Source: an uncultured Alphaproteobacteria bacterium (lineage in GTDB: Bacteria > Pseudomonadota > Alphaproteobacteria > Bin95). Taken from it: 64,000 nucleotides of DNA. A model generated the notes under the pieces. The model did not search any database. It saw nothing but the letters and a program-made list of their open reading frames with translations, and was not told the DNA's origin. The position numbers and the translations under genes are program-made. Positions 1 through 8,591 of this stretch are shown here, piece after piece. The stretch is from assembly GCA_938083135.1 (NCBI GenBank), contig CALLKY010000013.1, forward strand, positions 1 to 64,000, written 5' to 3'. The stretch's first letter is position 1; the number at the start of each line of letters is the position of its first letter.

Positions 1-137
1 GCGTCCCTAGCCAGCACTTTCACCTCTATCTCAAAGAGTGCGAATGGCGCTTCAATCACAGGCCCACCGAAAACCTCTTGAAAGTATTACGCAAGTGGGC
101 AAACCTCTGAACCGAAACCCTTAGATAGGCCAGCCCC
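1..137 (+). mobile_element. End of an IS1595-family insertion sequence (partial)
   Basis: The window opens inside an insertion sequence; only its transposase 3' end and terminal sequence are present. I place the outer end near 137, where the minus strand reads GGGGCTGGCCTATCTAAGGG. This G-rich start looks like a terminal inverted repeat and coincides exactly with the point where the neighbouring PAS reading frame loses its family sequence. The next 8 bases (138-145, TAAAGTTA) could be the target duplication, since IS1595 elements are known to make 8-bp duplications. The other copy and the left inverted repeat lie outside the window, so the boundary is an inference. Confidence 0.6.
3..110 (+). 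CDS. IS1595 family transposase, C-terminal fragment
   Basis: The last 35 codons of a transposase are visible, running in from the left edge of the window. They contain HLYLKECEWRFNHR followed by a basic, leucine-rich tail ending in RKWANL. The 'YLKECEWRFN' block is characteristic of the C-terminus of IS1595/ISXO2-type DDE (DDD/N) transposases. The catalytic domain lies upstream of the window. The family call rests on this one motif, but the motif is distinctive. Confidence 0.65.
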   Translation, partial: VPSQHFHLYLKECEWRFNHRPTENLLKVLRKWANL

Positions 138-390
138 TAAAGTTATCGAGGGCGAGGGCTAAGTCTTCAGCAAATATAATGTCCTGCCATTCAGCTGGGT
201 CGTGGGATTTTGTTTCAGGAGCGATGCCGAACAAGCGCCACATTTCAGGGCTCATCCATTCATTGTCCGGCGCTTCTAAGTCCCAATACCAAACGCCATC
301 CAGCGAGCCATGCTGGAGGAAGCGCCACATTTCGGGGTCTTTCTGAACCAAGCCTTCCAACTCGGCTTCCAGATAGTGTTTCTCAGCCAT
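121..390 (-). pseudogene. PAS-domain protein truncated by the insertion sequence
   Basis: The frame starts at an ATG preceded by AGAGG. It encodes a helical lead followed by the first half of a PAS fold (DGVWYWDLEAPDNEW, then MWRLFGI and PAEWQDIIFAEDLALALDNF). This is the arrangement seen at the start of PAS sensor kinases and diguanylate cyclases. After 'LDNF' the frame runs only five more codons (RGWPI) through the insertion sequence end and stops. The rest of the PAS domain and any output domain are missing, so the product is probably not functional. It is divergent from the GMC oxidoreductase gene. Confidence 0.7.
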
Positions 391-462
391 GCAAGCCTCT
401 ACCCAAAAACCCGAAACCGCTTCTATAGTTCATGTATGACACAGATACGGCGGGGAATGGTT

Positions 463-2169
463 ATGGAATATGATTTTATTATTGTGGGCGGTGGATCGGC
501 TGGGACAACCTTAGCGAACCGTCTTTCTGCCCACAGTGCCAATCAAGTTCTACTACTGGAAGCTGGCGAAGATACTCCACCAGGTGCAGTACCTGATGAA
601 ATTCTGGACAGCTACCCTGGCCGCGCCTACCTCAACAGCCGTTTCATCTGGGATGAACTGAAGGTCACTACAGAGAATATTTCACACAACCAACCAGACG
701 CCCCCAAACCACCTCTCAGGAAATATGAGCAGGCACGCGTTCTCGGCGGCGGATCCTCAATCAACGGCCAAATGGCCAACCGCGGTGCCCCGACAGACTT
801 CGCCGATTGGGAGGCTCGTGGTGCCAAAGGCTGGAATTGGGATGGGGTCCTGCCCTATTTCAAGAAGATCGAACGCGACCTCGACTTCAACAATGAATGG
901 CACGGCCAGGAAGGGCATATCCCTGTCCGCCGTATCATGCCGCAGGATTGGAGCGGCCTTGGCAAAGCTGCCGCTGAAGCCTTCGCCGCCCAAGGCTTTG
1001 AGTATATCGAAGACCAGAACGGTGAATTTCGGGATGGCTACTTCCCGATCACCATCTCCAACGCCAATGACCAGCGCGTATCTGCCGCCATCGGCTATCT
1101 CAATGCAGAAGTCCGTAAACGCCCAAACCTAACCCTATCCACCCTAACTTCCATGACAGAGCTTTTGTTTGAAGGCCGCCGCTGCATTGGCGTGAAAGCA
1201 CTGGTCGAAGGTAAGCCGCAGGAATTCCGGGGCCGGGAGATTATCCTCTCCAGCGGTGCCATCCATTCGCCCGCCCACCTGCTGCGTGCGGGCATTGGGC
1301 CAGAAGGCCACCTTCGGGAAATGGGCATTGAGGTGCGCCATAATTTACCTGGCGTTGGCAATCAGCTCATGGATCACCCATCCATCGCGCTCGCTAGCTT
1401 CATGAAACCCAACGCCCGGCGGCGGAAAGAAGGGTCCAGGCGGCACTTAGTCGTTGGCCTTCGCTATACATCCTCTACGCCAGGTGTGCCCCAGGGCGAT
1501 ATGTTTGTGGCCGTTGCCCATAAATCTGGGTGGCATGCTGTGGGTGAGCAGATCGCTTCCAAAATCCTGTTCGTCAATAAAACCTATTCCGAGACAGGCT
1601 ATGTCCGCCTGAATTCCAAACACTGGGCGGAGGAGCCGGAGGTTGCGTTCAATCTCCTCTCCGACAGCCGCGATCTAGATCGCCTGAAAGAGGGTGCCCG
1701 CATGATGGCTGCTGCCTACGCGTCTGAGGCGCTACAGCGCGTCACGTCAGACCCGTTCCCGGCCAGCTGGGGCGACAAAGTCCGCCAGATCAGTGCCGTC
1801 ACGACCAAGAACAAACTCATGACGGACATTGCCGCCAAAGTGATGGATGGCCCAGCACCTCTGCGGCGTTGGTTCATGAAAACATTCGTGACAGATGGCC
1901 TGACGATGCAGGACATCCTGACGGACGACGAAAAGATGGAAGGCTTCATCAAGCAGACAGCTGTCGGCGTGTGGCACGCCTCCTGCACCTGCCGCATGGG
2001 CGCAGATGACGACCCGATGGCCGTCACGGACAACCAAGGCCGTGTGCGCGGCATGGAGGGACTGCGCGTCTGCGACGCCTCCATTTTCCCAGTCGTCCCT
2101 TGCGCCAACACAAACTTCCCGACCATCATGGCAGCGGAGAAGATCGCGGATACTATTCTGGCGGGCTAG
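463..2169 (+). CDS. GMC family FAD-dependent oxidoreductase
   Basis: A 568-residue flavoprotein of the glucose-methanol-choline family, which oxidises alcohols to aldehydes; the substrate is not predictable. The N-terminus has the FAD dinucleotide motif (VGGGSAG, about residues 8-14) and then LLLEAG. GMC signature 1 is ARVLGGGSSINGQ, and a variant of signature 2 is GAIHSPAHLLRAGIG, with Ala at the usual Ser. The C-terminal HASCTCRMG supplies the catalytic His, and CANTNFPTIMAAEK the second active-site residue. I chose the ATG at 463 because the FAD motif follows directly and a GGGG stretch lies 7 bases upstream; longer in-frame starts add non-homologous sequence. The convergent oxidase gene ends 15 bases downstream. 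Confidence 0.9.
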   Translation: MEYDFIIVGGGSAGTTLANRLSAHSANQVLLLEAGEDTPPGAVPDEILDSYPGRAYLNSRFIWDELKVTTENISHNQPDAPKPPLRKYEQARVLGGGSSINGQMANRGAPTDFADWEARGAKGWNWDGVLPYFKKIERDLDFNNEWHGQEGHIPVRRIMPQDWSGLGKAAAEAFAAQGFEYIEDQNGEFRDGYFPITISNANDQRVSAAIGYLNAEVRKRPNLTLSTLTSMTELLFEGRRCIGVKALVEGKPQEFRGREIILSSGAIHSPAHLLRAGIGPEGHLREMGIEVRHNLPGVGNQLMDHPSIALASFMKPNARRRKEGSRRHLVVGLRYTSSTPGVPQGDMFVAVAHKSGWHAVGEQIASKILFVNKTYSETGYVRLNSKHWAEEPEVAFNLLSDSRDLDRLKEGARMMAAAYASEALQRVTSDPFPASWGDKVRQISAVTTKNKLMTDIAAKVMDGPAPLRRWFMKTFVTDGLTMQDILTDDEKMEGFIKQTAVGVWHASCTCRMGADDDPMAVTDNQGRVRGMEGLRVCDASIFPVVPCANTNFPTIMAAEKIADTILAG

Positions 2170-2184
2170 GCGTAAACTGCTGGT

Positions 2185-2823
2185 CTACTTAGTCGCCAAA
2201 GCGTCGGCAAACTTGTGATTGACGTCGCGGTGGCCCGCTTCATCGGCGCGCACTGCAACCACGACATCGCGGAGGCGGGCGTCTTCTCCTAGGTTCCAGT
2301 ACTCGATGGCGATGGGTGGTGCCGGTGTGTTCTCCACCTCGCCAGCGTCGATCTGCGCCAGATAATGGGTGTAGCTGATGACGGCCTCTTCTTCGAAATA
2401 CCCCACCACCCGGTGCGCTGTCTTGGGTGCCAGGAGGTAGAGGAAGAAGTAGAAATTGTAGAAAATCGCCTGGGCGATCATCACCAATGCCCGCTCGAAT
2501 ACAGATGGTTCCGCGATTTTGATGAAGGTCATGAGATGCATGCGCTCATTTTCGGCCTCATCCAACAATTCACGGATCCAGCCTTCGTCATCCTTGATTG
2601 ACCGCAGCGCTTTCAAATGCACCAGCAATCCGCCAACCATGCCAGGGACCGCAGCGACCGTCTCAAGCACTACCGCGCGATTGCCATAGCGGTTTGCGAA
2701 AAACTTGTCGGCAAAAAATCGCAGGACCTTAACTACGCCATAGGCGAATTTATCACTGGCACCGTCGGGCTGGCGATGCAGCGTCAGGTCGACATGGTTT
2801 CCGGCTTCAATGTCGTTGCTCAT
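2185..2823 (-). CDS. Alternative oxidase (AOX) family di-iron quinol oxidase
   Basis: A 212-residue membrane-associated quinol oxidase that would reduce O2 to water without pumping protons. All di-iron ligands expected for AOX can be placed: Glu54 in [10 protein letters not shown], Glu93 and His96 in NERMHL, a Glu of FEEEAV (144-146), and Glu195 and His198 in RADEAGH. A hydrophobic stretch at about 115-133 gives the interfacial membrane anchor. The protein is shorter than plant AOX, as is usual in bacteria. The start has GGAGGG 7 bases upstream. It lies among oxidative dehydrogenase genes, which suggests an outlet for electrons delivered to quinone. Confidence 0.92.
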   Translation of the reverse strand: MSNDIEAGNHVDLTLHRQPDGASDKFAYGVVKVLRFFADKFFANRYGNRAVVLETVAAVPGMVGGLLVHLKALRSIKDDEGWIRELLDEAENERMHLMTFIKIAEPSVFERALVMIAQAIFYNFYFFLYLLAPKTAHRVVGYFEEEAVISYTHYLAQIDAGEVENTPAPPIAIEYWNLGEDARLRDVVVAVRADEAGHRDVNHKFADALATK

Positions 2824-2967
2824 GTTTTAGCCCTCCAGCCTCGCTATTCCAGCGCGAATGCGCGTGCCCCATATGTGGGCAGATAGTCGAGCCCGCCAAG
2901 TCGGCGACGATGCCGCAGATTGGCGACATAGCAAAATCCCCTGCCCAACCGAGGTAGCGAGAACACT

Positions 2968-2997
2968 TTGACAAACACCCCAACCACGCCCGACACT
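2968..2997 (+). promoter_or_regulatory. Possible sigma-70 promoter for the SDR gene
   Basis: A TTGACA (2968-2973) is followed after 18 bases by GACACT (2992-2997). The -35 is perfect and the -10 weak. It sits in the 208-base divergent region between the alternative oxidase and the SDR gene, about 35 bases before the SDR start, which has its own ribosome binding site GAAGGAG at about 3018-3024. The rest of this gap shows nothing else I can name. Confidence 0.35.
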
Positions 2998-3031
2998 TCC
3001 CACCGAAGCATCACATTGAAGGAGAAGCGTT

Positions 3032-3952
3032 ATGGGTATGTTGGATGGTCGCGTGGCGATCTGCACGGGGTCTGGCCGGGGCGTTGGTGCCGAGGTTGCG
3101 AAGCTGATGGCAGCGAATGGTGCCAAGGTTATCGTGAATGATCCAGGCGTTGGTGGCGGCGGCGAAGGCGGCGACCAAACGCCAGCACAGGCTATCGTTG
3201 ACGAAATCAAAGCGGCAGGCGGCGATGCTGCCGCCAACTTCGGCTCTGTCACATCTTATGAAGACTGCTTGGACATGATCACCCAGGCGCGGGATGAGTT
3301 CGGCGGATGCCATGTTGTGTTCAACCCAGCCGGAATCCTCAGGGATCGCATGTTCCACAAGATGTCCCCGGATGACTGGAAAGACGTGATCGACGTTCAC
3401 CTGAACGGCCATTACAACGTGAACCGTGCGGCCATCAACCTGTTCCGCGAGCAGGAATATGGGCGGATGATTATGGTCTCCTCCACTTCCGGTGTGCTGG
3501 GCAATGTGGGCCAGGCGAACTATGGCGCTGCCAAAATGGGCATCGTGGCGCTCATGCGGATCGTCGCTATGGAGAACGCCAATAAGGGCATCACAGCGAA
3601 CGCAATTCTGCCCTCCGCAGATACCCGCATGACACGCTCTGTCCCAACCCCGAAGGACCCGAACGCGGCAGAGGTTCGCGAAGAGCGCCTGCGCTTGAGC
3701 CCGGCAGACGCTATTGCCCCGCTCTGCGTGTTCTTGGCCTCTGAGCAAGCCAGCTATGTCTCCGGCCAGGTATTCCACCAGCGCGGTGCGGAACTGTCTC
3801 TCTATGGCGACATGAAACCTGTTCGCATGGCCCATCGCCATGGCGGGTGGACGGTTGACACCATTGCTGAAAACGCAATGCCAAGCCTCAAATCCGGCTT
3901 CGTCACCATTGGTAACAGCCGGGACATCCACCCTGGCCTGCCGCTAGAATAA
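3032..3952 (+). CDS. SDR family NAD(P)-dependent oxidoreductase (MFE-2 type)
   Basis: A 306-residue Rossmann dehydrogenase. The cofactor motif TGSGRGVG is at about residues 12-19 and the catalytic Ser/Tyr/Lys are S150-S151, Y164 and K168 (NYGAAK). The sequence, including the Gly-rich insert after NDPGV and the ILRDRMFHKM segment, resembles the hydroxyacyl-CoA dehydrogenase unit of multifunctional enzyme type 2. The usual NNAG is NPAG (98-101). The ATG at 3032 has GAAGGAG upstream. With the acyl-CoA dehydrogenase 66 bases downstream it probably forms an operon for beta-oxidation-like steps on an unknown acyl or terpenoid substrate. Confidence 0.85.
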   Translation: MGMLDGRVAICTGSGRGVGAEVAKLMAANGAKVIVNDPGVGGGGEGGDQTPAQAIVDEIKAAGGDAAANFGSVTSYEDCLDMITQARDEFGGCHVVFNPAGILRDRMFHKMSPDDWKDVIDVHLNGHYNVNRAAINLFREQEYGRMIMVSSTSGVLGNVGQANYGAAKMGIVALMRIVAMENANKGITANAILPSADTRMTRSVPTPKDPNAAEVREERLRLSPADAIAPLCVFLASEQASYVSGQVFHQRGAELSLYGDMKPVRMAHRHGGWTVDTIAENAMPSLKSGFVTIGNSRDIHPGLPLE

Positions 3953-4018
3953 GAGACGCTTAGTCAACCGCCTGCCTCTCTCCCGCTTACACGCCTAGAT
4001 ATACGAAAGAACAAATCC

Positions 4019-5185
4019 ATGACGACTAATTTCGCTGATGAAGAACGGATGCTGATCGATCTCGTCGATAAATTCGTTGAGAACGAGCTGATGCCGCTCG
4101 AAAAAGCCGTCATGGAGCGGGAGGCGGCGGGCGGTGAAGTCGCTCTACTGCCGGAAGAAGAAGCGCCGCTCCGGGCCAAGTGCAAAGAACTTGGCCTATG
4201 GGCATTGGATGCACCGGAGGAAGTGGGCGGGTCCAACATCCGTACGTCCGTCATGCTGGCCATCCAGGAGAAGATCAAAAGCACGGTGACGCCGTTCATC
4301 TTCCCGCCGGATAGCCCCAACCTCCACATGATGATCGAAGTCGCCACCCCGGAGCAGAAGAAGAAATATATGGAGCCCTATGCCCGCGGCGAACTCCGCT
4401 CCAATATCGCAATTTCTGAACCGGGCGCGGGCGGTGACCCCGCGCAGATGAAAACCCGCGCCATTCGTGAAGGCGATGAATGGGTGATCAACGGGCGAAA
4501 AATCTGGGTTTCCGGCGTGCCTAAGGCGGATTTCCTCATTCTGATGGCCGCGACAGACCCTGGCAAAGGGGCCCGCGGCGGCATCACGGCTTTCTTGATG
4601 GATACCAACACGCCGGGCTTCGCTATCGAGCGGCAAATCCCAATGCTCGCCGGCGCCCGCACCTATGAACTGACATTTGACGACGTTCGCTTGAAGGATT
4701 CCCAGGTGCTGGGAACCGTCGGCCAGGGCTACGCGCCGATGCAGAAACGCCTGACCGTGCGCCGCCTGGAAATGGGTGCCATGGGCGTTGGCATGGCCGA
4801 ACGCGCGCTCAAAATGATGTGCGCCCACACGCAGCAGCGCGAGACCTTCGGCCAGAAGCTGTCAGACCGGCAGGCGATCCAATGGTGGGTGGCCGACGCC
4901 GCCACCAAAATCCATGCCACGCGGCTAATGGTGCAGGATGCAGCCCGCAAGCAGGAAGCCGGCGAGGACATCCGCACCGAAGCCTCCATGATCAAGGTCT
5001 ACGCCACCGAAATGGCCCAGGAAACCCTAGACAACGCCATGCAAAGCTTCGGTGCCATGGGCATGACCCGCGAACTCCCCTTCGCCATAATGTCCCAACG
5101 CCTCCGCCTCTCCCGCATTTACGAGGGCCCGACAGAAGTCCACCGCATGGTCATCGCCCGGCGCACGCTCAGGAAGTATGAGTAA
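4019..5185 (+). CDS. Acyl-CoA dehydrogenase family protein
   Basis: A 388-residue FAD-dependent acyl-CoA dehydrogenase that introduces a 2,3 double bond and passes electrons to ETF. It has the N-terminal helical domain, the middle-domain AISEPGAGGDPAQMKTRA motif that contacts FAD and substrate, and the C-terminal domain with RETFGQKLSDRQAIQW. The catalytic base is expected at Glu369, in YEGPTEVH near the C-terminus. Length is normal. It follows the SDR gene on the same strand, so the two enzymes may act in one pathway. The convergent NTPase gene ends 9 bases downstream. Confidence 0.9.
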   Translation: MTTNFADEERMLIDLVDKFVENELMPLEKAVMEREAAGGEVALLPEEEAPLRAKCKELGLWALDAPEEVGGSNIRTSVMLAIQEKIKSTVTPFIFPPDSPNLHMMIEVATPEQKKKYMEPYARGELRSNIAISEPGAGGDPAQMKTRAIREGDEWVINGRKIWVSGVPKADFLILMAATDPGKGARGGITAFLMDTNTPGFAIERQIPMLAGARTYELTFDDVRLKDSQVLGTVGQGYAPMQKRLTVRRLEMGAMGVGMAERALKMMCAHTQQRETFGQKLSDRQAIQWWVADAATKIHATRLMVQDAARKQEAGEDIRTEASMIKVYATEMAQETLDNAMQSFGAMGMTRELPFAIMSQRLRLSRIYEGPTEVHRMVIARRTLRKYE

Positions 5186-5193
5186 GGGGCGGC

Positions 5194-7572
5194 TTAGTCG
5201 TCCGGCCAATCGGGCACACTGTCCCAATTTACGCCGGCTTCAGTAAGTTTGGCCTTAAGCGCCGTGATTTCAGCATTGCCCGGCCACCGAACGGCAGCGT
5301 CTTTCACAGCCATAAGAACGAATGGCGCGCCTTGCTTTGCTTCCGCGACGCCTTGCGCGGCCGCTGCCAGTAGCGAAAGCGCCATTCCAAGTCCGCGCAC
5401 CACAAAATCACCAGCCGCCGCGTCGTCTGCGGTTCGGCAATTTGCATACACAGCCAACCCGGCCATACCCTCTTGCAGTAGAATTTCACCGTCCTCAGCG
5501 AAGCGGGGGTCCTGGCGAAGGGCGTCTATCCGCGCCAGCGCACCGGACACATCGTCCCAGCGCCCCACACCCCCGGCATGGTTCGCGACATTGACGGCGG
5601 CCATGGCCTCCCGCAACGCAATCTCCCGGTCCCCAGCGAAGCGGGCGTCCTGGCGGAGGGCGTCTAGGTGCGCGAGGAGGGATTCGATCTGATCCCAAGC
5701 GCCGGCGTCGCCGAGCTTGCCGATATGGTCCATGGCGGCGGCGGCGAAGGCGCGGGCGGCGGGCAATGTGCACTGGACGCCGGGGAAGAAATATCCGGCT
5801 TTGGCGAAGCGGGCCGTGTGGTCGCGTAAAGTCAGGATTGCGGTGTAGGGAGCTTGTAGGCCCGCCAGGGCATAGCCTGCGTCCAGGAAAGCTTCGGCGG
5901 TGCTGGCCTGGCGCAGTTCGTCCAAACGGTCGAGCAGATGGCGTTCGCCCAGGATGTCGGGTTCCAGCGGTGCCAGCTCGCCTGCGGCGTCGATGCGGGT
6001 CATGGCGTCCAGAAGGGCGCGGTTCAGAGGAATGGGCGCTGATGGGGTGTGGCTAGGCAGGTGATCCGCCAGAGGCTTGGCGATGCCGTTCAAACTGGCG
6101 AGATCGAAGCCGCGGCAGAAGGTTGCCAGCGCCAGCAGGTTTTCGTGGGCGTCCAGCACAGCCTGATCCGCCGCTGCTTCCTGCCAACGGAGCCGCCGGT
6201 CCCGACTGATGATCGCCTCCAGCACCTGGTCGCGGTCGACGCCATCGAATACCGCCGCCGGTTCTATCGCCTCGCCCGGCACCGCTTCCTGCATGCGGCG
6301 GATGCCGATTTCGGCAATGGCGGCGGCGAAGAGCGGGCGGGGCAAGCGGGTTGGCTTAAAGTGGTCTTCCGTCTGGACGAGGCCGCCGTCGACCTGAAAC
6401 AGCATCGGCATCAGCACATCATCTGGCGGCGGCATCAGGTCCTGGCCTTGGAAGCGGGCGCGCATGCTGGCGATCAGCTTCTCCGGGTGGACCGGCCCCA
6501 GCGGCCAGCCGCTTTCATGCTCCGCCGCGCGCCAGACCAGGTTGGCAAGGGAGGCGCCGCCTGCGTCATAAATCGTATCCCGCCACGGGCCGGTGCCGTC
6601 ACGCTCCAACAGCAGCACACGCACAGGCAGGTCGAAATCCTTGGCGCTCCGCTGCAGATAGCCGAGGAACTGGCCGACCGGCTTCGGAAAGCGGCCGGGA
6701 TAGTCGATCACGAATAGCGTCGGCTGTTTCGGGCGCCAGCGGGCTTTATCCGTCAAGCTGCGGAGGTCCGCCTCCCGCAGCAGGCCGCCGGCCCAGCCGT
6801 CCGGCATGACCTGGACGAATTCATATGCCAGCCTGGTCTTGCCCAGCCCGCCCTCGCCGGTCAGCGTCACCCAGCGGAACGGTGCCAGGCGGCCGCCGGG
6901 CCCGGGCTCGAACAGAAACGCGTCCAGATCCGCTTCCTCATCGTCCCGCCCCAGGAACTGAAACACATTCGCCGAGTAACGGAGCGCTGCGATGGCAGAT
7001 GGGTTTTCCGGTGCCGCTTCTACCCAGGACGGCGTGAAGGCGTCCCATTCCTCCAGTGCGCCGATCAATGCGTCATAGAGGCCATCCTTCAAGTCCGCCA
7101 GGTCCGCGTCGAGGCCATCCAGCGCCGCCCGCGTATGGGCCGCCGCCACGACCTGCCATGCGGCCGCCGCATCCGCCTTGAAATCCCGCTCGGGGCCGTT
7201 CCCGTGCGCCAAGTCGTTCAGCAGCGCTTCCTTCAGCGCATTCTCCGATTGTGCCGTGGCGTTCAGGCCCTGGATGCGCAGAATAAACGCGCGGGATTTG
7301 CCGTTCCGGAGCAGCGTCGCCGCGACCCTTGAGAGCATCGCATCGCTTAACAGGAGACCGCCCGCCCGCGCCAGCTTCTCCAGCGCGAACAGCACAACAT
7401 GGTTCCCCGGCGGCCTGCAGCCGATCTCCTCCAGCGCAGAAAGGCAAGCCCCCCGAACCTCGGGCAGCTGCATGAGGTCTGCTAAACCCTTGTCTGTTAG
7501 TTCCCGGAGCAGATTGCTGAGCACGCCCGTCTCCCCGGCGCTATCGCCGCTGGCCTCCGGTTCCGCCGCCAA
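5194..7572 (-). CDS. STAND-like P-loop NTPase with C-terminal repeats
   Basis: A 792-residue protein with a Walker A motif GEGGLGKT (239-246) and a Walker B-like TLFVIDYPG (Asp290), the pattern of STAND/NACHT-type regulatory NTPases. The N-terminal 200 residues are helical and unassigned; I see no nuclease, TIR, protease or membrane effector domain. The C-terminal third is alpha-helical with two clear repeats 46 residues apart, starting at W626 and W672 (each with a copy of the DALRQD-x-RFA motif), resembling TPR-type ligand-sensing repeats. The start used is TTG at 7572. In-frame sequence continues 12 codons further up to a TAG, so the true start is uncertain. A defence or signalling role is plausible by architecture only. 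Confidence 0.7.
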   Translation of the reverse strand: MAAEPEASGDSAGETGVLSNLLRELTDKGLADLMQLPEVRGACLSALEEIGCRPPGNHVVLFALEKLARAGGLLLSDAMLSRVAATLLRNGKSRAFILRIQGLNATAQSENALKEALLNDLAHGNGPERDFKADAAAAWQVVAAAHTRAALDGLDADLADLKDGLYDALIGALEEWDAFTPSWVEAAPENPSAIAALRYSANVFQFLGRDDEEADLDAFLFEPGPGGRLAPFRWVTLTGEGGLGKTRLAYEFVQVMPDGWAGGLLREADLRSLTDKARWRPKQPTLFVIDYPGRFPKPVGQFLGYLQRSAKDFDLPVRVLLLERDGTGPWRDTIYDAGGASLANLVWRAAEHESGWPLGPVHPEKLIASMRARFQGQDLMPPPDDVLMPMLFQVDGGLVQTEDHFKPTRLPRPLFAAAIAEIGIRRMQEAVPGEAIEPAAVFDGVDRDQVLEAIISRDRRLRWQEAAADQAVLDAHENLLALATFCRGFDLASLNGIAKPLADHLPSHTPSAPIPLNRALLDAMTRIDAAGELAPLEPDILGERHLLDRLDELRQASTAEAFLDAGYALAGLQAPYTAILTLRDHTARFAKAGYFFPGVQCTLPAARAFAAAAMDHIGKLGDAGAWDQIESLLAHLDALRQDARFAGDREIALREAMAAVNVANHAGGVGRWDDVSGALARIDALRQDPRFAEDGEILLQEGMAGLAVYANCRTADDAAAGDFVVRGLGMALSLLAAAAQGVAEAKQGAPFVLMAVKDAAVRWPGNAEITALKAKLTEAGVNWDSVPDWPDD

Positions 7573-7693
7573 ATACTCTTCCGCGATCGCTCGAATCCAT
7601 CCCTGCTACTGAAAGTATCTCAGCGCAGGCGTTATTCTGGCAACTACCTCCACCATTGACACCACCGCCCCCTGACAGCATCTTCCTTGCCAT
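7541..7693 (-). CDS. Small Gly/Cys-rich ORF overlapping the NTPase start
   Basis: A 50-codon ATG frame begins MARKMLSGGGGVNGGGSC, followed by a second Cys five residues later and then AEILSVAGM. It ends 32 bases inside the NTPase gene in a different frame. The weak ribosome binding sites argue against strong expression of its own. Either it is a small peptide translationally coupled to the NTPase, or its first 31 codons are the original N-terminus of the NTPase, separated by a single-base frameshift: GGG-ATGG in place of GGG-TGG would join 'SVAG' to 'WIRAIAEEYL'. Not recognised as a known family. Confidence 0.3.
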   Translation of the reverse strand: MARKMLSGGGGVNGGGSCQNNACAEILSVAGMDSSDRGRVFGGGTGGQRR

Positions 7694-7768
7694 GGGGATT
7701 GCGAGCGCCCCGTGAGGCGACAGCTGAAGTTTCGCGTCCAGTGAAACCCATGTTTGGGAGGACGCATC

Positions 7769-8587
7769 ATGCCGTCACCAACAGAAATTACGGTCGCTCA
7801 GCTTGCCCGCTTGATCGGCACACCCGCCGCCCCCGTTATCATCGACACCTGCATCGACGATGATTTCGCCCTTGATCCTCGCACCATTCCAACCGCCATG
7901 CGCCATCCGTTCCGGGATGTCGCCGCACTCACCCCCATGCTGCAAGGCAAGCGCGTTGTCGTGTATTGCCAGAAGGGCAAGAAGATCAGCCAGGGGGCAG
8001 CGGCGATCCTGCGGGATGCCGGGATTGAAACCGAAACGCTGGCGGGCGGCGTCGTCGCTTGGGCGGCTGCAGGCGCGCCGCTTGTGCCCGCCGCCCCTAT
8101 GCCAAAGCGGAATGCCGAGGGCCGCACGGTATGGGTCACCCGCCAACGCCCGAAGATTGACCGCATCGCTTGCCCCTGGCTAATCCGCCGCTTCGTGGAC
8201 CCCCGCGCGCAATTCCTATTCGTCGCGTCCAGCGACGTGCTGGATGTGGCGGAGAAGTTTGACGCGACACCCTTTGATATCGAAGGTGTGGCGTGGAGCC
8301 ATAAGGGCGAGTTCTGCACGTTCGATACCATGCTGGACGCCTTCACCCTCCGCACCCCGCCCTTGGACCATCTGGCGACCATCGTGCGGGGTGCCGACAC
8401 CAACCGCCATGACTTAGCGCCTGAAGCGGCGGGCCTGCTGGCAGCATCACTCGGCCTTTCCCGGATGTACCGGGATGATCTGGCGCAATTAGACGCCGCC
8501 ATGGGCCTCTACGACGCCTTCTATCGCTGGGCCAGGGATGCCACAGACGAAGGCCATGATTGGCCCGCGTCCTCTGCGGGAGGGTGA
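7769..8587 (+). CDS. Rhodanese-ChrB fusion chromate resistance protein
   Basis: A 272-residue two-domain protein. Residues 5-105 form a rhodanese-like domain with the catalytic-type Cys67 in VVVYCQKGKK. Residues about 120-265 match the chromate-resistance ChrB C-terminal domain (TVWVTRQRPKIDRIACPWLIRRFVD). ChrB-type proteins accompany the ChrA exporter and are thought to sense or help reduce chromate. The ATG at 7769 is chosen because GGGAGG lies 7 bases upstream; an upstream TTG has no such site. chrA begins 4 bases after the stop, so the pair is an operon. Confidence 0.85.
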   Translation: MPSPTEITVAQLARLIGTPAAPVIIDTCIDDDFALDPRTIPTAMRHPFRDVAALTPMLQGKRVVVYCQKGKKISQGAAAILRDAGIETETLAGGVVAWAAAGAPLVPAAPMPKRNAEGRTVWVTRQRPKIDRIACPWLIRRFVDPRAQFLFVASSDVLDVAEKFDATPFDIEGVAWSHKGEFCTFDTMLDAFTLRTPPLDHLATIVRGADTNRHDLAPEAAGLLAASLGLSRMYRDDLAQLDAAMGLYDAFYRWARDATDEGHDWPASSAGG

Positions 8588-8591
8588 ACCC

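Noticed and set aside
3011-3931. 306-codon minus-strand frame opposite the SDR gene
   Set aside because: Mirror frame of a high-GC gene; rich in His and Arg, no recognisable motif.
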